Notes: a model not told the origin generated them from the letters alone. A DNA stretch of 50,007 nucleotides from Micromonospora rosaria (GCF_001567585.1 NZ_LRQV01000042.1:1-50007), one strand, 5' to 3'. Counted from the stretch's first letter, positions 1-9,361 are shown. A program made the numbers and translations.

Positions 1-573
1 GTCCGGGAGGTCCGGGTGGTCGGCGCCGACCTGGTGACCCCGGTGCAGGTCCGGGACGCCGCGGCGGTACCGGACGACACCCCGCTGGCCCGGGTGGACC
101 TGACCGCCGTGGCCGCCCGGATCGGCGACCTCGCGCCGGTGGAGCGGGTCACGGTGGACCGGCAGTGGCCGGACACCCTGGTGGTCCGGCTGGTGGAGCG
201 GACCGGGGTGGCCGTGGTGCCGCAGGGGGACGGGTACGCGGTGATCGACCGGACCGGCGTGGTCTTCCGTACCCTGGCGGAGCCGCCACCGGCCCTGCCG
301 GTGGTCCGGGTGACCCGGCCGGGGCCGGCCGACCCGGGTACCCGGGCCGCGCTGGAGGTCCTCGGGGTGCTCACCCCGGAACTGCGCGAGCGGCTGCGGG
401 ACGTGCACGTGGAGGGGTTGGCCCGGATCAGCCTGCGGCTGCGCGACGAGCGGACGGTGTTCTGGGGCGACGCCACCCGGGGCGCGGAGAAGGCGCGGGT
501 GGCCACCGCGCTGCTCGGCCAGCCGGCCGAACGGGTCGACGTGAGCGCCCCGGACGTGGTGACCGTCAAGTGA
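1..573 (+). CDS. ftsQ: FtsQ, C-terminal part (5' truncated by window)
   Basis: The frame is open from base 1 and ends at TGA 571-573, so the gene begins outside the window. FtsQ is a bitopic divisome protein linking FtsB/FtsL with FtsW/FtsI. What remains is the extracytoplasmic part: the end of a POTRA-like segment (VREVRVVGADLVTPVQV), then the beta domain (LARVDLTAVAARIGDLAPVERVTVDRQWPDTL, continuing VVRLVERTGVAVV) typical of actinobacterial FtsQ. The N-terminal tail and membrane helix are missing. Its position directly before ftsZ in the same direction is the normal division-cluster order and supports the call. Confidence 0.93.
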   Translation, partial: VREVRVVGADLVTPVQVRDAAAVPDDTPLARVDLTAVAARIGDLAPVERVTVDRQWPDTLVVRLVERTGVAVVPQGDGYAVIDRTGVVFRTLAEPPPALPVVRVTRPGPADPGTRAALEVLGVLTPELRERLRDVHVEGLARISLRLRDERTVFWGDATRGAEKARVATALLGQPAERVDVSAPDVVTVK

Positions 574-730
574 CCGGTGCCGCCCGTCGTGCGGTGCGGT
601 GAGTCGTGGCTCAGCCGGCCCGCGTTCCGGCCGGTCGGACGTGACTCGTGGCGCTCCGGCGGCGACACGCCGGGCAGGTCCTTGGCTCATCGCGTGGGGA
701 CGCTTACGTTGCCCGGAAGAGGATCAGTGG

Positions 731-766
731 TTGACATAACTGTAAGCCTCTAGTAGAGGGTTAGGG
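731..766 (+). promoter_or_regulatory. Candidate ftsZ promoter/operator with imperfect dyad
   Basis: The 294-bp ftsQ-ftsZ gap contains TTGACA (731-736) and, 17 bp later, TAGAGG (754-759), a plausible housekeeping -35/-10 pair with a weak last -10 base. An imperfect dyad overlaps it: CTGTAAGCCTC (740-750), five bases, then GAGGGTTAGGG (756-766), with 8 of 11 positions complementary. From memory, ftsZ upstream regions of other actinobacteria carry a similar ATAAC..CCT..AGGGTTAG element; I could not check this. Nothing else is evident in the gap. Confidence 0.5.
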
Positions 767-867
767 TTCAGCTCGATCCTCCACAGGGGACAGCTGTCGT
801 CGGCCGCGGATCTGGCCACGCCGTACCGGGGCGGTGCGAAGCCAATCTCGAAGGGAAAGGACCGGAG

Positions 868-1977
868 ATGACACCTCCGCACAACTACCTGGCGGTCATC
901 AAGGTCGTCGGCATCGGGGGCGGCGGGGTCAACGCCGTCAACCGGATGATCGAGGTTGGGCTCAAGGGCGTCGAGTTCATCGCGATCAACACCGACGCGC
1001 AGGCGCTGCTGATGAGCGACGCCGACGTCAAGCTCGACGTGGGGCGCGAGCTGACCCGGGGTCTCGGCGCGGGCGCCAACCCCGACGTCGGCAAGAACGC
1101 CGCCGAGGACCACCGCGACGAGATCGAGGAGGTGCTCAAGGGCGCCGACATGGTCTTCGTGACCTGCGGCGAGGGCGGCGGCACCGGCACCGGCGGCGCG
1201 CCGGTGGTCGCCAACATCGCCCGCAAGCTCGGCGCGCTGACCATCGGCGTGGTGACCCGGCCGTTCTCGTTCGAGGGCAAGCGCCGCCAGGTGCAGGCCG
1301 AGGCGGGGATAGAGGAGCTGCGCAACCAGTGCGACACGCTCATCGTCATCCCCAACGACCGGCTGCTCGCCCTCGGTGACCGCAACATCAGCATGATGGA
1401 CGCCTTCCGTACCGCCGACCAGGTGCTGCTCTCCGGTGTCCAGGGCATCACCGACCTGATCACCACCCCGGGTCTGATCAACCTGGACTTCGCCGACGTC
1501 AAGAGCGTGATGAGCGGGGCCGGCAGCGCGCTGATGGGCATCGGCAGCGCCCGGGGGGAGAACCGCGCGGTCGAGGCGGCCGAGGCGGCCATCTCCAGCC
1601 CGCTGCTGGAGCAGAGCATGGACGGGGCCCGGGGCGTGTTGCTCTCCATCGCGGGCGGCTCCGACCTGGGGCTGTTCGAGATCAACGACGCGGCGCAACT
1701 GGTCACCGACGCCGCGCACCCGGACGCCAACATCATCTTCGGCGCGGTCATCGACGACGCGCTCGGCGACGAGGTGCGGGTCACCGTGATCGCCGCCGGC
1801 TTCGACGGTGGCGTGCCGGCGTACAAGACCAGCGAGCAGACCCGCAAGCCCAACCAGAACCAGCCCACCCCGCCGAGCACGCCGCCGCCGGCCGTCATGC
1901 CGCCGCCGGCCCAGTCGCCCCGGCGGGTGCTCTTCGACGACGTGGACGTGCCGGACTTCCTCAAGAACGGATCCTGA
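868..1977 (+). CDS. ftsZ: Cell division GTPase FtsZ
   Basis: Tubulin homologue that polymerises at midcell into the Z ring and recruits the divisome. The 369-residue length is normal. The tubulin signature [10 protein letters not shown] lies near residue 107, and the N-terminal nucleotide loop [14 protein letters not shown] is present. A Pro-rich linker (about residues 325-352) leads to the conserved C-terminal peptide [10 protein letters not shown], the docking site for SepF. The start is ATG after a GGGAAAGGACCGGAG ribosome site. The next gene, yggS, starts 9 bp after the stop. SepF, its membrane tether, is two genes downstream. No oddity is seen. Confidence 0.98.
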   Translation: MTPPHNYLAVIKVVGIGGGGVNAVNRMIEVGLKGVEFIAINTDAQALLMSDADVKLDVGRELTRGLGAGANPDVGKNAAEDHRDEIEEVLKGADMVFVTCGEGGGTGTGGAPVVANIARKLGALTIGVVTRPFSFEGKRRQVQAEAGIEELRNQCDTLIVIPNDRLLALGDRNISMMDAFRTADQVLLSGVQGITDLITTPGLINLDFADVKSVMSGAGSALMGIGSARGENRAVEAAEAAISSPLLEQSMDGARGVLLSIAGGSDLGLFEINDAAQLVTDAAHPDANIIFGAVIDDALGDEVRVTVIAAGFDGGVPAYKTSEQTRKPNQNQPTPPSTPPPAVMPPPAQSPRRVLFDDVDVPDFLKNGS

Positions 1978-1986
1978 GCGGCGCCG

Positions 1987-2730
1987 ATGACCGATCGAGA
2001 CGGCACGGTACGCCCGGACCGGCGGGCCGAGATCGCCGCGGGGCTGGCCCAGGTCCGGGCCCGGATCGCCGACGCCTGTGCCGCCGCCGGCCGGGACCGC
2101 GCCACGGTGACCATGATCGCGGTCACCAAGACGTACCCGGCGGCGGACGTGCTGGCGCTGGCCAGCCTCGGCGTGCACGACATGGGGGAGAACCGCGACC
2201 AGGAGGCGGCCGGCAAGGCCGCCGAGGTCGCGGCGGCCGGGGTCCGGCCCCGCTGGCACTTCGTCGGCCGGTTGCAGCGCAACAAGTGCCGGTCGGTGGT
2301 CCGGTACGCCGACGTGGTCCACTCGGTGGACAGCGTCCGGCTGGCCGGCGCGCTCGACGCGGCGGCGGCGGACCGGGGTCGGCCGCTGGACGCCCTGGTG
2401 CAGGTCAGCATCGACGGCGACCCGTCCCGGGGCGGTGCGCTGCCCGGCTCCGCCGACCCGGACGTCGGGCTGGGGACGGTGGCCGCCGCGGTGGCCGGGT
2501 CGGGCGCGCTGCGGTTGACCGGACTGATGGCGGTGGCCCCGCTGGGCTGGGAGCCGGAGCGGGCCTTCGCCCGGTTGGCGGAGGTGGTCGCGGCGTTCCG
2601 CGCCGAGCATCCGAGCGCCACCGAGGTATCGGCCGGGATGAGCGGCGACCTGGACGTCGCGATCGGACACGGTGCGACACAGGTGCGCGTCGGTAGCGCG
2701 TTGCTCGGAATGCGTCCCACGCTGCGGTAG
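1987..2730 (+). CDS. yggS: YggS/PROSC family pyridoxal-phosphate homeostasis protein
   Basis: Alanine-racemase-like single-domain TIM barrel that binds PLP and buffers its supply. The PLP lysine lies in MIAVTKTYPAADV (about residues 41-53). HDMGENRDQEA and WHFVGRLQRNKCRSVV are the family blocks, and the protein ends in a typical SAGMSGDLDVAIGHGATQVRVGSALLG motif (split here: SAGMSGDLDVAI, then GHGATQVRVGSALLG). The length of 247 aa fits. It lies between ftsZ and sepF, as in most Gram-positive division clusters (called ylmE there), but direct involvement in division is unproven for this protein. Confidence 0.95.
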   Translation: MTDRDGTVRPDRRAEIAAGLAQVRARIADACAAAGRDRATVTMIAVTKTYPAADVLALASLGVHDMGENRDQEAAGKAAEVAAAGVRPRWHFVGRLQRNKCRSVVRYADVVHSVDSVRLAGALDAAAADRGRPLDALVQVSIDGDPSRGGALPGSADPDVGLGTVAAAVAGSGALRLTGLMAVAPLGWEPERAFARLAEVVAAFRAEHPSATEVSAGMSGDLDVAIGHGATQVRVGSALLGMRPTLR

Positions 2731-2746
2731 CCTGGCTCGGAAGAAG

Positions 2747-2768
2747 CAAATTACATCGCTGTTGTTTG
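2747..2768. promoter_or_regulatory. Imperfect palindrome upstream of sepF
   Basis: The 192-bp yggS-sepF gap is locally AT-richer than its surroundings. It contains CAAATTACA (2747-2755), TCGC, then TGTTGTTTG (2760-2768); 7 of 9 arm positions are complementary. TTTGAC follows at 2765-2770. This could be an operator or promoter element for sepF-yggT. No convincing -10 at standard spacing was found. Confidence 0.35.
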
Positions 2769-2922
2769 ACGGATCGGCACTCCGTATGTCCCGGGGTACG
2801 GCGGGCGGCCCGCGAACCGCTCACCGGGGATTGCCGTTCCGGTCGGGTGGGCACTTGGGGTCCATCACGACATGCGACACGGCATGGGGGCACGTGCCGC
2901 ACGGCGGACGGAAGGGCGCGGG

Positions 2923-3621
2923 ATGGGTGCACTGCGCAAGGCGGGGGTCTGGCTCGGTCTGGTCGAGGAGGACGACGAGCGGGCCTACGACGACGGTGGC
3001 TACGACAAGGGTGGCTACCGGGAGTCCCGGTACCGGCAGAGCCGGTACGCGGAGGAGTTCGCCGACGAGGACGACGACGAGGCCGACGAGCCGCCCACGC
3101 CGCCCCGGCCCCGGGCCGGCGAGCGGAGCCGGTTGGGCGACCGGTCCACGGCGCGGTCGCTGGACACCGACCGGTCCGACAACGACCGGCCGGAGCGGCC
3201 CGAGCGCTCCAGCGTGCGGTCCATCACCCGGGCCAACGCGGGGGAGGGGTCGGGCACCCTGTCCTACCACACCCGGGACAACCTCGCCCTGGCGCCGCAG
3301 GCGCAGTCCCGGGAGCGTCCGGCGGTGGTCGAGGAGGAGCAGCGGTACCAGATCACCACGCTGCACCCCACGACCTACCGCGAGGCCCGGACCATCGGCG
3401 AGCACTTCCGTGACGGCGTACCGGTGATCATCAACCTCACCGAGATGGACGAGGCCGACGCCCGCCGACTGGTGGACTTCGCCGCCGGTTTGGCTTTCGG
3501 GCTGCGCGGTACGATCGAGCGCGTGACCAATCGGGTGTTCCTGCTCTCACCGGCCAACGTCCAGGTCACCGCAGAGGACAAGGCCAAGATTGCCGAGGGC
3601 GGGTTCTTCAGCCTCAGTTAG
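2923..3621 (+). CDS. sepF: Cell division protein SepF
   Basis: Membrane-binding protein that anchors FtsZ filaments and stands in for FtsA, which actinobacteria lack. It starts with the conserved amphipathic peptide [17 protein letters not shown]. An acidic, Arg/Tyr-rich linker follows (about residues 18-125). The C-terminal SepF domain runs from about residue 143 ([20 protein letters not shown]) to [16 protein letters not shown] chose ATG 2923 because the amphipathic helix must be N-terminal; an in-frame ATG at 2872 would add 17 unrelated residues. The length of 232 aa is normal for actinobacteria. yggT follows 30 bp later. Confidence 0.96.
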   Translation: MGALRKAGVWLGLVEEDDERAYDDGGYDKGGYRESRYRQSRYAEEFADEDDDEADEPPTPPRPRAGERSRLGDRSTARSLDTDRSDNDRPERPERSSVRSITRANAGEGSGTLSYHTRDNLALAPQAQSRERPAVVEEEQRYQITTLHPTTYREARTIGEHFRDGVPVIINLTEMDEADARRLVDFAAGLAFGLRGTIERVTNRVFLLSPANVQVTAEDKAKIAEGGFFSLS

Positions 3622-3651
3622 ACCCGCCCGAGCGAGGGACATTCACCTGCC

Positions 3652-3951
3652 GTGTTGTCGATCCTGCTGCAAGTCCTGTATCTCGTCCTCTACGTCTTTC
3701 TGCTCCTTCTTCTGTCCCGGTTTGTCCTGAGCGCCGTCCTGCAGTACGGTCGCCGCTGGCAGCCGGGTCGGGGCGCGTCGGCGGGACTGGAAACGGTGTG
3801 GAGCGTCACTGATCCACCCCTCAAGGCGTTGAGGCGTGTGATCCCTCCACTGCGAATTGGTACCGTGAGCATCGACCTGGCCTCCCTTGTGCTCCTGGTT
3901 ATCCTGTTCGTGCTGATGGAGTTCGTGTTGAAGCGGCTGATCCTCGGGTGA
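3652..3951 (+). CDS. YggT family membrane protein
   Basis: A 99-residue protein with two hydrophobic segments, about residues 1-28 ([20 protein letters not shown]) and 75-95 ([18 protein letters not shown]), separated by a loop carrying the family signature [13 protein letters not shown]. The role of YggT proteins is unsettled; in actinobacteria the gene regularly sits between sepF and wag31, as here, suggesting an envelope or division role. The start is GTG; GAGGGA lies 12 nt upstream, which is far for a ribosome site, so translation may depend on sepF. Confidence 0.93.
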   Translation: MLSILLQVLYLVLYVFLLLLLSRFVLSAVLQYGRRWQPGRGASAGLETVWSVTDPPLKALRRVIPPLRIGTVSIDLASLVLLVILFVLMEFVLKRLILG

Positions 3952-4006
3952 TGCCAACCCGCAGGTACAGCCCGCTACGCGGCCGCAACTGACCCGAGGA
4001 GTTTCG

Positions 4007-4804
4007 ATGCCGCTGACCCCGGCCGACGTCCACAACGTCGCCTTCAAAAAGCCACCGATCGGCAAGCGGGGGTATGACGAGGAGGAGGTCGACGCCTTCC
4101 TGGACGAGGTCGAGCGTGAGCTCGCCCGTCTGATAGAGGAGAACAACGAGCTGCGCGCCCAGGTGGAGCGCGGCGGTCGCGGCGCCCCCGCCGGCCCCGG
4201 CGGCGACGCCCGCCTGGCGGCCGAGCTCAACGACGTCAAGGCCCAGCTCGACCGTGTGCAGCGCGACAAGGCCGCCGCCGAGCAGGCCGCCCGCGCCATG
4301 CAGGCGGAGCTGGAGCAGGTGCGCGCCGCCGGTGGCCCGGCCGTGACCGGAGACGGTGAGCAGCAGGCGCTGCGGGTGCTGATGATGGCCCAGCGCACCG
4401 CCGACGACCACGTCTCCGACGCCCGCCGTGAGGCCGACCAGCTCCTCTCCGAGGCCCGGTCGAAGGCCGAGGAGGTCACCCGCGAGGCGCGGGCCAAGGC
4501 CGACGCCCTGGAGCGGGACGCCCGCCAGCGGCACCAGGAGGCGATGGGCGGGCTGGACGCCAAGCGCACCGCCCTGCAGAAGCACATCGAGGAGCTCAAG
4601 CAGTTCGAGCGGGAGTACCGCACCCGGCTCAAGGCGTACCTGGAGAGCCAGCTGCGCGACCTCGACGGCCGGGGCCAGGGCCTGGAGGCCGAGATGACCC
4701 GCACCGAGGGCAGCCGATCCGTCGGCGGCAACGGTCTCGCGGCGGCCGGCCTCGCCGGCTCCTACGGCGGCGGTCGCTCCGGAGCGCTCGAAGCCGGTCG
4801 CTGA
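4007..4804 (+). CDS. wag31: DivIVA-family polar growth scaffold Wag31
   Basis: Coiled-coil scaffold that gathers at cell poles and directs apical wall synthesis in actinobacteria. The N-terminal DivIVA membrane-binding domain is clear: [20 protein letters not shown], then [23 protein letters not shown] Gly/Ala/Pro linker (about residues 56-70) separates it from a long coiled coil (about 75-225) rich in Ala, Glu, Arg and Lys. The tail is Gly-rich (about 240-265). The start is ATG behind GAGGAG. The length of 265 aa is typical. A strong hairpin follows the stop. Confidence 0.97.
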   Translation: MPLTPADVHNVAFKKPPIGKRGYDEEEVDAFLDEVERELARLIEENNELRAQVERGGRGAPAGPGGDARLAAELNDVKAQLDRVQRDKAAAEQAARAMQAELEQVRAAGGPAVTGDGEQQALRVLMMAQRTADDHVSDARREADQLLSEARSKAEEVTREARAKADALERDARQRHQEAMGGLDAKRTALQKHIEELKQFEREYRTRLKAYLESQLRDLDGRGQGLEAEMTRTEGSRSVGGNGLAAAGLAGSYGGGRSGALEAGR

Positions 4805-4811
4805 TCCACGG

Positions 4812-4841
4812 GTCGACGGCCGTCGTGGCACGGCCGTCGAC
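4812..4841 (+). terminator. Hairpin after wag31
   Basis: GTCGACGGCCGT (4812-4823), a six-base loop, then the exact complement ACGGCCGTCGAC (4830-4841), starting 8 bp after the wag31 stop. There is no T-tract, which is usual for actinobacterial terminators. It probably separates wag31 from the next gene. Confidence 0.7.
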
Positions 4842-4875
4842 TCGCCAAGCCGGTCCGACGCGGCGGGGGTGAGCC

Positions 4876-6717
4876 GTGCTAGTCGCCAGTCTGCTGCTCA
4901 TCCTGCTCGCCGTCATCCTGTTGGTGCTCGGTCTGACCGGCGGCTCCAGCGTTCTGTTGATCATCTCGATCGCGGCCAGCCTGCTGGCCGCTGTCGCGTT
5001 GGTGGTCGGCGCCCGCCAGGCGGTCGCCACCCGCGCGGCGGCGGACCGGGCCCCGCCGGCGACCCGGCGTCGGGAGACCCCCGTCGCCGAGGCGGCGTCC
5101 GGCCCGGTGGAGTACGCCGGCCCCGAGCCGGTGCGGACCCGCTCGGCGTACGGCCCGGTCGCGTACGGCCCCACGGGGTACGGCGGCCTGGACGAGGTGT
5201 TCGGGACGGGCACCGATCCGCCGGAGGACGTTCCCGGCCACGCCGGGACGCGCTCCGAGCCACTGATCCCGGTCCAGCACGTTCCGATGTCGGTCGACAC
5301 CGGCGACCCCGGGTGGCGGCAACCACCCGGGTCGCCGATGACCGACCTGCCGCCGGAGATCGACCTCGACGTCGAGCCACCAGCCGACCTGGCCGCCCGG
5401 TGGCCCCCAGCGGCCCCTGATCCGGAACGGTCGTCGAGCCCCACCGCGTCGAGTGCCGCCGCGTCGGGCACGGCCGGGCCGAGCGTCTTCGGGCCGAGCG
5501 CCTTCGGGTCGAGCACCCCCGGATCGCGCCCCGCCGCGTCGACTGCGCCCGCGACCGGCTCCTCCGCGTCCCGCGCCGCCGGAGCCGGCCCGGAAACCGC
5601 CACCCCGTGGATCCCGGTCGACACCGACCTCGACGCCGACGCTGACGACTCCCTCGCCGACCGGTTGTTCCGGCCCCGCGACCGGGCCACCGAGCCGGTG
5701 ACCACGCCACGCGCCCGGCCGGCCGACCGGCCGGACCCGGCGGCGGACCGGCCGACCCCCACGACCGCGTCACCGGACGGGCCGCCGGACCCGGCCCCGG
5801 CTCCGCTGGCCGGGTCGCGGACCTCCGGGGCGGACCCGCTGGACGCGCTGTGGAACCCGGCGACCTCGCCGGCCCAGTCGGCCCCGCAGCCCCAGCCGGC
5901 CCCGCCGGCCGAGCCGTCCCCGCCGGCCGAGCCGGAACCGGCGACCTCGCCGCCTCAGTCGGCCCCGGTGACCTCGTCGCCCCAGTCGGCCCCGGCGGCC
6001 CCGCAGCCCCAGCCGGCCGACGCCGACGCCCGGCCCGGCCCGGCCCACGCCGCTCCGGCGCCCTGGCCGGTCGCCCCCGATCCGGCCCCCTGGTCGGTGG
6101 AGCCCGACGGGACGTTCCGGCCGGCCGCCGTCGAGCCGGAGCCACCCACCCCGGCCCAGCCCATCTCGGAGCCATCCGCCCCGGCCCGGTCCGTTTCGGA
6201 GCCGCCCGTTCCGGCGCAGTCGGCTCCGGAGCCGCCTGCCCCGGAGCCGCCGGCCCCGGCCCAGCCCACCCCGGAACCGCCCGCCCCGGCGCAGTCGGCC
6301 CCGGAGCCGGTCGCTGCGGAGTCGCCCGCCCCGGCGCAGTCCGTCCCGGCGCAGTTCGTCCCGGTCTCCCCGGCCGCCGACCCGGCGGGCCGCGCGGTGG
6401 AGGTCGACCGGGCGCCCTGGTCGGCCGGGTTCGACCCGGTGCCCTGGTCGGTCAGCCTCGATCCGGGGCCCGTCGAGCCGGCCGACGAGCCGGCCGCCCA
6501 GCCGGTCACGCTCGCCGACTCCGCCCTGGTGGCGCGGCTCGACACCGAGATCCAGGTGGTCGACGGGCGGCCCCGGTACCACCTCGACGACTGCGCGCAC
6601 CTGTTCGGCCGGGAGTACGAGCCGTTGCCCGTCTCGGAGGCGGTCGCGCTCGGCTTCACCCCGTGTGGGCGGTGCTGCCCGGACACCGTGCTGCTCGCCG
6701 AAGCCGGGCCGTACTGA
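4876..6717 (+). CDS. Membrane-anchored, Pro/Ala-rich disordered protein with C-terminal Cys/His knuckle
   Basis: No named family is recognised for the whole 613-residue protein. Residues 1-47 form two hydrophobic helices (ASLLLILLAVILLVLGL; VLLIISIAASLLAAVALVVG). Residues about 50-545 are low-complexity Pro/Ala/Ser/Glu sequence with repeated PAQSAPEP-type units, surely disordered. The last 60 residues are ordered-looking: LDTEIQVVDGRPRYHLDDCA, then HLFGREYEPLPVSEAVALGF and TPCGRCCPD. This resembles the short Ada-type zinc module (Y/HxxxC..., EAxxxGxxPCxxCxP). The start is a GTG preceded by a GGGGTGA-rich stretch. It is probably attached to the membrane with a large tail; which side is unknown. 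Confidence 0.85.
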   Translation: MLVASLLLILLAVILLVLGLTGGSSVLLIISIAASLLAAVALVVGARQAVATRAAADRAPPATRRRETPVAEAASGPVEYAGPEPVRTRSAYGPVAYGPTGYGGLDEVFGTGTDPPEDVPGHAGTRSEPLIPVQHVPMSVDTGDPGWRQPPGSPMTDLPPEIDLDVEPPADLAARWPPAAPDPERSSSPTASSAAASGTAGPSVFGPSAFGSSTPGSRPAASTAPATGSSASRAAGAGPETATPWIPVDTDLDADADDSLADRLFRPRDRATEPVTTPRARPADRPDPAADRPTPTTASPDGPPDPAPAPLAGSRTSGADPLDALWNPATSPAQSAPQPQPAPPAEPSPPAEPEPATSPPQSAPVTSSPQSAPAAPQPQPADADARPGPAHAAPAPWPVAPDPAPWSVEPDGTFRPAAVEPEPPTPAQPISEPSAPARSVSEPPVPAQSAPEPPAPEPPAPAQPTPEPPAPAQSAPEPVAAESPAPAQSVPAQFVPVSPAADPAGRAVEVDRAPWSAGFDPVPWSVSLDPGPVEPADEPAAQPVTLADSALVARLDTEIQVVDGRPRYHLDDCAHLFGREYEPLPVSEAVALGFTPCGRCCPDTVLLAEAGPY

Positions 6718-6729
6718 CGGAGCGCCGCC

Positions 6730-7038
6730 GTGACCAGTGCCGACGACACGTACACCGTTGCCGTGCGGGTGAAGCCGGGCGCGGCCCGCTCCCGGGTCGG
6801 CGGCCGGTTCGACGGGCCGCACGGTCCGGCCCTGGTGGTTGCCGTGCACGCCCCGCCGGTGGACGGCCGGGCCACCGAGGCGGCCCGCCGGGCGCTCGCC
6901 GACGCTCTCGGGGTCCGGCCGGGGGCGGTGTCGCTGCGGACCGGGGCGGCCAGCCGGGACAAACTCTTCCTCGTGGATCGTCCGCCGGCCGGCCTGGCCG
7001 ACCTGGTGTCGCGGCTGCGCGACGGTACCGACCGGTGA
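6730..7038 (+). CDS. DUF167 (YggU) family protein
   Basis: A small single-domain protein of unknown biochemical role. The family core is clear: VAVRVKPGAARSRVGG (about residues 9-24), VVAVHAPPVDGRATEAARRA (about 37-56) and LRTGAASRDKLFLVD (about 71-85). The length of 102 aa is normal. It starts with GTG 12 bp after the preceding stop, so it is probably cotranscribed with it. In many bacteria DUF167 genes lie near yggT and yggS, which matches this neighbourhood. Confidence 0.93.
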   Translation: MTSADDTYTVAVRVKPGAARSRVGGRFDGPHGPALVVAVHAPPVDGRATEAARRALADALGVRPGAVSLRTGAASRDKLFLVDRPPAGLADLVSRLRDGTDR

Positions 7039-7309
7039 GGCGGGCCCGGGGTTCGGCGAGTACGCCACCCCGCCTCGGGGCGAGCTGCTAGCGTACCTTT
7101 TGCCCCGCTCAGGGGCGGTTCGCGGCGAGTTCGCGGTGCGCCGGTGCGGCACGTTGTCGTACCAGGCGTACGTTCCGTATTCTTGCCAACCTCGGGAGTG
7201 CGCGGCCGACGTGCCGCGCGCCCCTTTTCGTACCTGGGGGACGCCATGGCGGCGGCCCCCGCCGGGGCACCGCCGACCGCCGCGGATTCCGTGGCCGAGG
7301 GAGCTGACG
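7039..7309 (+). promoter_or_regulatory. Intergenic region upstream of the DksA/TraR-like gene
   Basis: A 271-bp gap. GCCCC (7102-7106), five bases, GGGGC (7112-7116) could form a weak hairpin after the DUF167 gene. CGTAC (7158-7162), five bases, GTACG (7168-7172) is a small dyad. TTGTCG (7154-7159) and GTATTC (7178-7183) are 18 bp apart and could be a promoter. No convincing gene lies here: frames open through it lack their own ribosome site. Confidence 0.3.
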
Positions 7310-7729
7310 ATGGCGAAGCCAGCCGACACCAGGACCGCCGGGCGCAAGCCGGCGGCGAAGGCCACCCGCAGCACGGCGGAGACCGAGAAGATCCGAGCCG
7401 CGCTGGCGGCCCGACGCGACGAACTGACCGCCGAGTACGATCAGACGCTGAGCGAGATCACCGAGCTGCAGCGCGACCGGCTGACCGACTCGGCCGGCGA
7501 CGACCAGGCCGACACCGGGACGAAGACGTTCGAGCGGGAGCAGGAGATCTCTCTCGCCAACAGCATCAAGGAGCGGATCACGCAGGTCGAGCGGGCACTG
7601 GAGCGGCTCGACGAGGGGCACTACGGCTGGTGCGAGCGGTGCGGCAACGCCATTCCGGTGGAGCGGCTCGCCGCCTTCCCGTCGGCGACGCTCTGCGTGA
7701 CCTGCAAGCAGCTGGAGGAGCGGCGCTGA
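7310..7729 (+). CDS. TraR/DksA family C4 zinc-finger protein
   Basis: A 139-residue protein with a Lys/Ala-rich tail (1-25), a long coiled-coil hairpin (about 26-105, ERITQVERALERLDEGHYGW), and a C-terminal zinc finger CERCGNAI then CVTCKQ. DksA-like proteins insert the coiled coil in the RNA polymerase secondary channel. The acidic coiled-coil tip residues of DksA cannot be located with certainty, so a strict DksA role is not claimed. ATG 7310 follows GAGGGAGCTGACG; longer in-frame upstream starts would add unrelated Pro/Arg-rich sequence. lspA follows 64 bp later. Confidence 0.93.
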   Translation: MAKPADTRTAGRKPAAKATRSTAETEKIRAALAARRDELTAEYDQTLSEITELQRDRLTDSAGDDQADTGTKTFEREQEISLANSIKERITQVERALERLDEGHYGWCERCGNAIPVERLAAFPSATLCVTCKQLEERR

Positions 7730-7793
7730 CGCTCGCTCCCCGGCGGCCGGCCCAGCCGGTGACCGTGACCGCGAGAGTGTCGATGGGGAGCAG

Positions 7794-8426
7794 ATGAGCG
7801 CAGCACCGCCCGCCGGATCCGGCCGCGCCGAGCCCGGGGGCGGCCGGGCCCGGCCCCGGGTGGTGGCGATCCTCTTCGGACTGGCCCTGTTCCTGCTCGT
7901 CGCCGACCAACTGCTCAAGGACGTCGCGCTGGCCGGCCTGGAGGACCGGGACGAACCGGTGCGGCTGCTCGGCGGGGCGGTCTACCTCACCCTGGTCCGC
8001 AACAGCGGGGCCGCGTGGAGCATCGGCTCCGGCTACACCTGGGTCTTCCCGATGATCACGACCGGGGTGGTCGCCTGGATCTGCTGGATGGCGTTGCGGC
8101 TGCGCTCGCTGCCCTGGGCGATCTCGCTCGGCCTGGTGCTCGGCGGGGCGCTGGGCAACCTCGGCGACCGGATCTTCCGCGCGCCGGGGCACTTCGTCGG
8201 GCACGTGGTCGACATGGTCAGCCTCTTCGACCCGTACGGCCGGATCATCCCGGTGTTCAACCTGGCCGACAGCTCCCTGGTCTGCGGGGTGATCCTCGCG
8301 GTGCTGCTGGAGCTGACCGGCCGGCAACGGGACGGCACCCGGCTCGCCGACGACAAGGACCCCGACGCCGACGGCGTCACCGCGTCCAGCCCGGACGACC
8401 CGGCCGAGCAGCGGGAGCGGGCGTGA
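7794..8426 (+). CDS. lspA: Signal peptidase II (prolipoprotein signal peptidase)
   Basis: Aspartyl protease of the cytoplasmic membrane that cleaves signal peptides of diacylglyceryl-modified prolipoproteins. There are four transmembrane helices between residues about 23 and 168. The two catalytic aspartates lie in [10 protein letters not shown] and [10 protein letters not shown], and [11 protein letters not shown] is the conserved NxGAAW block. The acidic, polar C-terminal tail of about 35 residues is longer than in most homologues. Start ATG follows GGGGAG. Its stop overlaps the start of the next gene (GTGA). It works with Lgt, encoded near the far end of this window. Confidence 0.97.
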   Translation: MSAAPPAGSGRAEPGGGRARPRVVAILFGLALFLLVADQLLKDVALAGLEDRDEPVRLLGGAVYLTLVRNSGAAWSIGSGYTWVFPMITTGVVAWICWMALRLRSLPWAISLGLVLGGALGNLGDRIFRAPGHFVGHVVDMVSLFDPYGRIIPVFNLADSSLVCGVILAVLLELTGRQRDGTRLADDKDPDADGVTASSPDDPAEQRERA

Positions 8427-9361
8427 GCGCCCCCGCCGGCCGGGACCGGCGTTCCCTGCCCGTCCCCGACGGCCTGGACGGGATGCGGCTGGACCAGGCG
8501 GTGTCCCGGCTGTTCGGGCTCTCCCGGACCGCCGCGGCCACGCTGGTCGACGCCGGTGACGCGCTGGTCGACGGCGCGGTCCGGGCGAACTCCCACAAGG
8601 TCAAGGCCGGTTCCTGGCTGGACGTCACCCTGCCCGCCCCGGTCGCCGCGCCGACCGTGGTGCCGCAGGCGGTGCCCGGCCTGCGGGTGGTGTACGCCGA
8701 CGACGACATCGTCGTGGTGGACAAGCCGGTCGGGGTGGCCGCGCACCCCAGCCCCGGCTGGTCCGGGCCGACCGTCATCGGCGGGCTCGCCGCGATCGGG
8801 CACACCATCGCCACCAGCGGGGCCGCCGAGCGGCAGGGGGTGGTGCACCGGCTCGACGTCGGCACCACCGGGATCATGGTGGTGGCCAAGAGCGAGTCGG
8901 CGTACAGCGCGTTGAAGCGGGCCTTCAAGTACCGCGAGGTGGACAAGCGGTACCACGCCGTGGTGCAGGGGCACCTGGACCCGCTGCGCGGCACCGTCGA
9001 CGCCCCGATCGACCGGCACCCCACCCACGACTACCGCTGGGCGGTGGTCTCCGGGGGCAAGCCCAGCATCACCCACTACGACACGGTCGAGGCGTTCCCC
9101 TCGGCGAGCCTGGTCGACGTGCGGCTGGAGACCGGCCGGACGCACCAGATCCGGGTGCACTTCTCCACCCTGCGTCACCCCTGCGTCGGTGACCTGACCT
9201 ACGGCGCGGACCCGACCCTCGCCGCCCGGCTGGGGCTCGACCGGCAGTGGCTGCACGCGCGGGCGTTGAGCTTCCTGCACCCGGGCACCGGCGAGCAGGT
9301 GACCTTCGTCAGCGAGTACCCGGACGACCTGGCCCGCGCCCTTGCCGTCCTCCGCGACTGA
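8423..9361 (+). CDS. rluD: RluD-family 23S rRNA pseudouridine synthase
   Basis: Converts uridines of 23S rRNA to pseudouridine; the exact target positions cannot be read from sequence. An S4 RNA-binding domain covers residues about 13-70 ([20 protein letters not shown]). The catalytic domain follows, with the aspartate in [18 protein letters not shown] and the late motif [22 protein letters not shown] 8423 overlaps the lspA stop by 4 nt, giving a 312-residue protein of normal length. The lspA-rluD pairing is common in bacteria. Confidence 0.95.
   Translation: MSAPAGRDRRSLPVPDGLDGMRLDQAVSRLFGLSRTAAATLVDAGDALVDGAVRANSHKVKAGSWLDVTLPAPVAAPTVVPQAVPGLRVVYADDDIVVVDKPVGVAAHPSPGWSGPTVIGGLAAIGHTIATSGAAERQGVVHRLDVGTTGIMVVAKSESAYSALKRAFKYREVDKRYHAVVQGHLDPLRGTVDAPIDRHPTHDYRWAVVSGGKPSITHYDTVEAFPSASLVDVRLETGRTHQIRVHFSTLRHPCVGDLTYGADPTLAARLGLDRQWLHARALSFLHPGTGEQVTFVSEYPDDLARALAVLRD

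Noticed and set aside
724..2670. Long minus-strand frames over ftsZ and yggS
   Set aside because: Antisense shadows without any recognisable domain or ribosome site.
7310..7729. Call of a true ppGpp-partner DksA
   Set aside because: The zinc finger and coiled coil are clear, but the tip aspartates needed for DksA action could not be identified; only the broader family is claimed.
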